From assembly GCA_027922465.2 (NCBI GenBank), contig BQMF02000228.1, positions 1 through 64,000 on the forward strand: a stretch of DNA of 64,000 nt, written 5' to 3'. The notes under the pieces are model-generated. The model was given only the letters and a program-made list of their open reading frames with translations. It had not been told where the DNA came from and did no database searches. Of the stretch, positions 58,501-64,000 are shown one piece after another. Position numbers and translations under genes: made by a program. This DNA comes from Turritopsis dohrnii. Its lineage: Eukaryota; Cnidaria; Hydrozoa; Anthoathecata; Oceaniidae. Position 1 is the first letter of the stretch. The number at the start of each line of letters is the position of its first letter.

Positions 58501-61500
58501 ACTATTCTCAACTAAAAACCTTAACCACAAAATTCTTCCTTGAAAAATATACCATCTAGTCTCTCTCTCCAGAAATTTTGTTTCTCTTACTAAAACCATT
58601 TTTGTTTTTTGTCCAATACCTCAATTTCTTTATTTAGTTTATTTCTTTATTTATTTGGTGGCCACCCCCATTGTTTAGTATTCACTATTGGGGTGGTCTC
58701 CTGCCTTGACCTTATTGTAATCCCATTTTCATTAACTTATTTTCCTGGCAAATAAATAATTGATTGATTGATTTATTGATTGAATCAGTTATTGTGTGCA
58801 TTTATAAACATTGACTAAAATATGTATCACATTGAGTTGTGATATGTATCAAAATGAGGTTGACATTTCGATGTAAGAGGTATACTGATACTGTTATACT
58901 GGTAAGTTGAATTGAGTATAATGAGACCCATGGAAAAAACTTATTTTAATTTAAAAATGTTTATGCGGTCGTATAGTGTGATAATAAACAGAATTACAAG
59001 AAGTTACATTTAAGAAGTAGACTTTCATAGTTGGAAGGGGGTTCCGGTGCCCCCCCAGAAATTTGCTGCCCCCCCCTACATTGGAGTGCCCCCCCTAATT
59101 TTGAAATAAGTTTTTGCCCCCCCCCCCCCCCCCCCCCCCCCCCCACCCCCCCACGTGTTAAATGCCCCCCCCTGAAAATCACTTTTGTCAGTTGCCCCCC
59201 CAGAAAAAGTTACGAAACTCATTTTTCTCAAATAGTGATAATTTTGACCGCTTTGGTGTATCTAACTGATATCACACTACACAGATCAACTGACTGGCAA
59301 ATCTTATTCATTCACATTAAATGAGGGGAATTCTGAGATTGATTAAGAAATTGAAGCAAAGACAGACATTCAACAAATGGGATCTGATATGTGGGATGAT
59401 AAGAAATGTAGTAAAATTGAAACAAATACAACATTATCATCATGATCATGTAAACTAGCACATCTGAATTTAAAATGTAAACAAAAATCAAGATAAACAA
59501 AAAGCAAGAAAATGTTTTTCGTTAGTGAAAAACGTTTTGTTATTTGTTATCAAAAACCCCTGGACAGTCACATGTGTAAATATGTTGAATTGTATATAGT
59601 TATAATTTCAAAATGAGAATTGTCAATTTCAAAAATGAGAATAGTTGAAATTTCAAATTATATACAATACTACTGAAAAATTTATTTTTGTGAGGTCTAA
59701 CCCCATTTGCCCCCCCCAGAAATTTCATGCTCCCCCTACATAGGGATGCCCCCCCCAGAAATTCGAGACCGATAACTATGACTTTTGTCTAAATTATGAA
59801 CTGAAAACATGAAGCTTCTGAATACCAAAACGAGACCTGTAAAATAAATGTCTCTTCAAAATTTATTCTGGAATATATGATGTTGGTGCACCAACATTTT
59901 AATTAAAGGACCATAAACAAGTTCTTATTCTTAAGGTTAATTCTGTTGACAATGATATTTTCAGTTGCTAATCTGAATAGCTACAGCAATTTGGACTCCA
60001 ATCAAACTAAACATATGAACAATGTTTATCTTTATTTGTAGGTTTGCAAAGAATCTTGATCCCAATTCACTTAGTTTAAAGTTTTTCAAAGGTGAGGGTG
60101 AACTCACGAATCTCGAACTTAACGAGGTTATGTTGTCTGATATCCTTGAATTTCCACCATGGTTGCAATTGACGAAAGTGACTTGCAACAAAATATCTGC
60201 CAAGGTATGTTCAGTATTCCTTATGTCATCTGTTACCTTCATTATTACTGTACCAATTGCACTGAAGAAAAGTTTGGTACCTACCACTATTACTGAAACT
60301 CACCACTCATTATTAAATTAGTTATGCCTGTGAAATTGATGCTCATTACATTTCAATGCAAATTTAACTGAACCTGAACTGAACTAGTCTGAACTTGTGT
60401 TTACTTTGGAAATGTCAGAAATAAGCTACTAGATTATAACTAACATGTTACAGTAGCAACGAAAGTGGATACCACCTTGAAACACCTTTGTGTCTCTTTT
60501 TACTTTGGCTTTTATACTTTTTCTTTAAAAAATATTATTTTGATATAAAATAGGCATCCATAGTTACAGTTTATGCTCTATGTATGTTTTGTTTGCAGCA
60601 AAGAGATTCCAGTGTTAATAGTTAAGCCTTTATACTTGTGAACTGTTTAAAATCTATTATATAGGTCAGTGTAACAAAGTTTTATGTGAAATTTCGGACA
60701 AGTAATTTTAGACCTATTTGCTTCTTATATTATGAGTTTTGGGCCACTTAGTTCTTATTGTTTATTTAAATTTGCTACAATAGGTTCCCTGGACCAGCTT
60801 AAAATCTGACCCAATACAGCTGGTATGTAAAGTTTGTTGACAATAGTATTTTTGCAAATACTTATGAGTTTTAGTTTTGTAATGCCTTACTTCATTTTCT
60901 TATTGTTTTCTTTTCTGCATTTTCTCCTGTTTCATTTTGCTTGACTTTCATTTTGAAAACAAAATATGCCACAAAAACATGCACACCCAAAGTTTCTCTT
61001 GTGACGGTTTTTGAGACAATGTAGAGGAGAACCAGAACATATCTGATGCTTTTAAAATCCATCTTTCACTTGAAAACAAACCCTAGTCATTATCCCTAGT
61101 AATGTTATAAATTATTGTTGTGTTTTAGCACTTAGATTGTGTTGAGGTAAAAATTGTGGCCTCCGAAATTGCTCGCGAGAAAGCTAAAAATATTCCAACA
61201 TTTGCTAACAAAACAAACACGTAAGTTACAGTCTCAGAATACTTGCCAATAATAACTCATTTAATTATCAACTAATAGCTTATTAGCTTCATTGGTGTTA
61301 CTAGCTTTGTGGAAAGCATGTTCGGGCACTATATATAATTCCATGTTTCATTTCCGTTTTGGGTACGTTTTGTTATAGTGGGATCCCAAATAACTGGGAC
61401 TTAACTTAAGTGGGACCGAATCAGTAGGTCCTTTGTAATTTATATTACCTCTGGAAAGATTCACTTAAGTAGGACATTCACTGAGTTGGATAAATTTCCT

Positions 61501-64000
61501 CAACCCCTTCAGAGTTTCTGAGAGGTTGCTAATATTGTGTATGAAATAATGTAAAGAAGAAAGTTACTGAAAGTTACTGATTGTAAGGTTAAGTTAAGGG
61601 AGTGAATAGTTTGAGGTGCTGAGTATATCAGACTAATATTCCTTTTTTATCATTTAAAGGAATGGTCCAGTGAAATTTTAATACAGATATTTATTCTACA
61701 TACAAAGAGAAAAGTATTTTAGCTTTTTCAAATGTTTTGTTTCATGAGTATTTTCATGAGATTTTTATGCTGACTTCAATTTTGAGAGTAATGAGTGACG
61801 TCATTGGCGAGACAGCTATATTAAATAAGCATTGAAATTATTGTGTGAAATTTTATTTCTTTCAAATTTTCAATTGAAACTTTAGTTAAATAGTTAAAAG
61901 AAAAGAATATTTACTATATTTACTTTGGTTTACTGCGCTGCCGTGGACTGCAAAAGTACAACTAGTCCCCGAAATAAAGGCGCAAAGGGTGATGTTTCAT
62001 ATTACAGACCTCCGAACGATAAACTTTGGAGAACTCGTCGATATTACTGATGCAATGTTTTTTGTTTTCATTTGATGGTTCGTTTTCATTTTGAGACGAT
62101 AAAACATTTTCCTCATCATTAAACAGTAAAATATACATCATGTTTACTGATATATGTAAATGCTAATGTGTCGCCAATGACGTCACAAATTAAAGATATC
62201 CATAAGGTCCGCAATTAAGAAGAACTTTGATGGAGAATTCTAAAGGGAAAAAGGGTCCAAAATCGAATAAAAACAATTTTTTTTCTACCAATCTAAATGT
62301 ACTGAATCATTTTTTCTGGCATTTTTGGAAAGACAAAATTTTCACTGGACCATTCCTTTAAAGAAATTTACTTTGCAACACATTTCTTGTTAGGAAGCCT
62401 AACAAATATGGCTTTGCTGAAAAGGTTGTGGATGGCATGCTTATCTCCATTAATACAGTTTTGGTTTCTTTCACATCACTTGGCTTCAAGGCATCAGTCA
62501 ATGTGTCTCGAATATTCATACAGAGTACCACACCAGACTGGAAAGAAACAAAAAACTTGCGTCATACTCGAATAAAGGATGAAATACTTGGTGAAGTTCT
62601 GAATTTCAAAGAGATTCGTTGGCACACGCTAAGAGTAGATGCCGATGCTGCTTATAGACCAGAGGTATTTCTTGTTGAATTGAACTGTTTTTGTGTTTTC
62701 AACTCACTTTCAACTATTCTTAACTATTGAATTGAGAGCATGAGTAGATACCACAAGAAAAATACTTCATCATTATCAAAATAAAAGATGCTTGTAACTA
62801 AAAACAACAAGTTGACTGTTTTTAGTTGAATGAAACGGGATAAGCATTCATAATGATAAGATAAGATAATAAGATACATACAATAAGATAATAACAGAAT
62901 TTTTTTCTGTAATAAGCAAAATTTTATAGCCTGATTTTTCAAAAAATCAAAAATTGAGTGCTTTTTTTTTAATCTTCCAGATTTGAAAAATTAAAAGCAA
63001 AAGGGCTGTTAGTTAAAATAAATCTTTTCTTTTTCTTTTAACATTTAAAATGTTACAATATAACTATACTACTCAAATAAGTCAAATACGTTGCCGTCAT
63101 CATTAGTAGTAATAATATCATCATTATCACACACAGTTGTAAGTAAAATTTAAAGACATTCGTGTCATTTTCAAAAGCCAAAGCCCTTGTTAGTAGCTTT
63201 GTATTTTTTGAATTTGACCACTATTTCTTGTAACAAGGGTTTAAAATTCCAAAAAAATTATGCAATTTTTTTCACGGGTATTATTTTTTCGAGGTTACAA
63301 CAAAATGGAATATTTCACGGGTACATATTTTCGTGATTTTGTGCAAAAACCGTGAAAATCAGTACTATTAAAGTAGTTTCATTAAGAGTCTTTATTTCAC
63401 AATTTTAATTTTGTGAGAAAAAGGCACTATACTTAATATTATTACTATACTTAGCATAGTCTTAATTCAAGTATGCCACTATTGTTACTATTACTGCTGC
63501 TATTATTTGAAAATTGACATTACAATTCACATCCTTATGTTTCTTAGATTTTGACAAGTCTGGTATTCAATTTCATATAGGGTGGTTTCCGATCAAATCA
63601 ATCTCCTCCCCAAAAAACATGTTGGTTAGTAAAATGAAAACATCTTAAGTTACGTGTTCTTTTTCTTTGTAGTCGAAAGATATTCCATCTGCACCACTCC
63701 GTTTGATAACCAACAACAGTGCAGTGCGTTTGGTAATAAAAAAGCGAATTAGTGACTGTCAGATGATTGCATCCAAGTTATCAATAATACTAGATGATAT
63801 ACTTTGGGTTCTTACACGCTCTCAAATACTGAAACTTTCAAGTTTTATTCATTATCTGATCAAATTGCGAAGTAAATTTTTACCAATTTCTCATCAAACA
63901 GCATCAGTTCTTAACAAACAAAATGTCCATACAGCTAATTCACCAAGGCAACAACAGTTATTCAGTCGAAACCATGTTTTCGCTGCTTACGATCTAGCTG
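55530..64000 (+). CDS. BLTP3: BLTP3 (UHRF1BP1/UHRF1BP1L-like) bridge-like lipid transfer protein, N-terminal part
   Basis: Exons: 55530-55573, 60042-60204, 60784-60822, 61129-61220, 62394-62664 and 63673 to beyond 64000, all GT-AG and in phase. The translation follows the chorein/VPS13-like N-terminus of BLTP3: MATWAKNQIVKQLAK|FAKNL, then FFKGEGELTNLELNEVML, CNKISAK|VPWTSLKSDPIQL|, YGFAEKVVDGMLISINTVLV, ILGEVLNFKEIRWHTLRVDA and PLRLITNNSAVRLVIKKRIS, then DCQMIASKLSIILDDILWVL. BLTP3 proteins are long hydrophobic-groove bridges (human forms about 1,400 aa) that move lipids at endosomal contact sites. About 300 residues are visible. Intron 1 (4.47 kb) holds a Harbinger-like MITE, a LINE relic and C-tract arrays; intron 4 holds a THAP-bearing element. 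Two vertebrate paralogues exist; a single-copy BLTP3 is expected here. Confidence 0.95.
55760..56171. mobile_element. PIF/Harbinger-like MITE, 412 bp
   Basis: Inverted ends of about 48 bp begin GGGGTCAGTCACAAATCGAT on both strands and include the palindrome TAACGTCATATGACGTTA. They are flanked by TAA (55757-55759 and 56172-56174), the 3-bp duplication typical of Harbinger elements. Inside each end is a 'gtgggtgggtggg' run. It is non-coding and lies 186 bp after BLTP3 exon 1. Confidence 0.8.
56175..57590. other. BLTP3 intron 1, no feature recognised
   Basis: AT-rich sequence without supported exons or repeats. Confidence 0.45.
57601..58559 (+). pseudogene. Non-LTR retrotransposon reverse transcriptase, 3' fragment
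   Basis: Frame pieces read SVPQGSVLGPLLFLLYIND, then HFADDTNLL (the RT catalytic F-A-D-D), WLNANKISLNTTKTKFILF, IKYLGVILDENLNW and LSHLRYACQIWG. This is the order of a Jockey/CR1-like RT and thumb. A TAA stop after YIND, a frameshift in an A-run near 57762 and another near 58470 show that it is dead. The endonuclease and 5' part are absent (5' truncation is usual for LINEs). Confidence 0.9.
58759..58786 (+). repeat. (ATTG)n tail of the LINE relic
   Basis: 'attgattgattgatttattgattgaat' follows the RT relic by 200 bp. Short microsatellite tails of this type end CR1/Jockey-like elements. Confidence 0.7.
59036..59205. repeat. C-tract array including a run of 28 C
   Basis: Units such as 'tgccccccctacattggagt' and 'gccccccctaattttgaaat' alternate C7-C8 runs with about 20-base spacers, and one run reaches 28 C (59117-59144). 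The minus strand has strong quadruplex potential. A weaker array with the same words ('ccccccccagaaatttcatg', 'ccccctacatagggatgc') is at 59709-59762. Confidence 0.85.
59709..59762. repeat. Second C-tract array
   Basis: Same unit vocabulary as 59036-59205, same orientation, about 550 bp away. The two may be ends or copies of one element. Confidence 0.7.
61659..62356. mobile_element. TIR element with THAP-domain remnant, 698 bp
   Basis: Inverted ends GGAATGGTCCAGTGAAAATTTT (one indel between sides) are flanked by TTTAAA (61653-61658 and 62357-62362). Inside, 61928-62050 on + reads VYCAAVDCKSTTSPRNKGAK, then DVSYYRPP..LW, the start of a THAP zinc finger, ending in a stop. THAP domains are found in P-element-type and some other transposases, so this is probably a deletion derivative of such an element. 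It lies in BLTP3 intron 4. Confidence 0.7.
62665..63672. other. BLTP3 intron 5, no gene
   Basis: AT-rich. It contains a repeat-like patch at 63270-63365 with 'ttcacgggta' twice and an inverse 'ccgtgaaaat', possibly a decayed MITE. Confidence 0.45.

Noticed and set aside
59031..59324. Proline-rich ORF of 97 codons
   Set aside because: Its prolines come from the C-tract array; no gene context.
63270..63365. Possible MITE with 'ttcacgggta' repeats
   Set aside because: Arms are too short and ends undefined to call an element.

Overview
This is an AT-rich, intron-rich, repeat-rich animal nuclear DNA window. Long introns, GT-AG exons, a divergent Myc with a Myc box I and bHLH-zipper, and a transposon mix of Copia, pogo-like with HIRAN, piggyBac, hAT-like and Harbinger-like elements fit an early-branching metazoan. 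A cnidarian, perhaps a hydrozoan, is my best guess, inferred from gene character only.

Three host genes can be assembled from exons. (1) A Myc transcription factor on + has its main coding exons at 19278-21861. Two possible alternative first coding exons (6871-6944 and 17004-17029) share the required splice phase, and a TATA promoter lies further upstream near 4654. (2) A UBC9/UBE2I-like E2-fold gene on - (26347-55131) has seven exons, including a 20-nt microexon, and encodes 156 aa. Its HPN motif is present, but the catalytic Cys is Ala and the Asp equivalent to human UBC9 D127 is Asn. It therefore looks like a catalytically dead SUMO-E2 variant, the most interesting item here. (3) The 5' part of a BLTP3 (UHRF1BP1/UHRF1BP1L) lipid-transfer gene on + (55530 to beyond 64000) lies head-to-head with the E2-like gene across a 398-bp shared promoter region.

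The 17-kb first intron of the E2-like gene holds a nested transposon stack. A pogo/CENP-B-type transposase relic with a divergent HIRAN-domain relic beside it (about 40.2-51.1 kb) was hit by a Copia element (41923-46874; identical 111-bp LTRs, intact 1476-aa gag-pol) and by a short hAT-like element (47007-50802). The hAT-like element was itself hit by a piggyBac element (47513-50420; broken transposase, palindromic subterminal repeats). A deletion derivative of the same pogo+HIRAN layout lies at 29.3-30.1 kb. Smaller elements are spread throughout: a family of about 120-bp foldback elements with five copies, Tigger-like, Harbinger-like, TTAA-flanked and THAP-bearing elements, a LINE relic, and G- or C-tract arrays.

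The stretches 0.06-4.6 kb, 7-14 kb, 22.7-25 kb and the larger introns contain no gene I can support.
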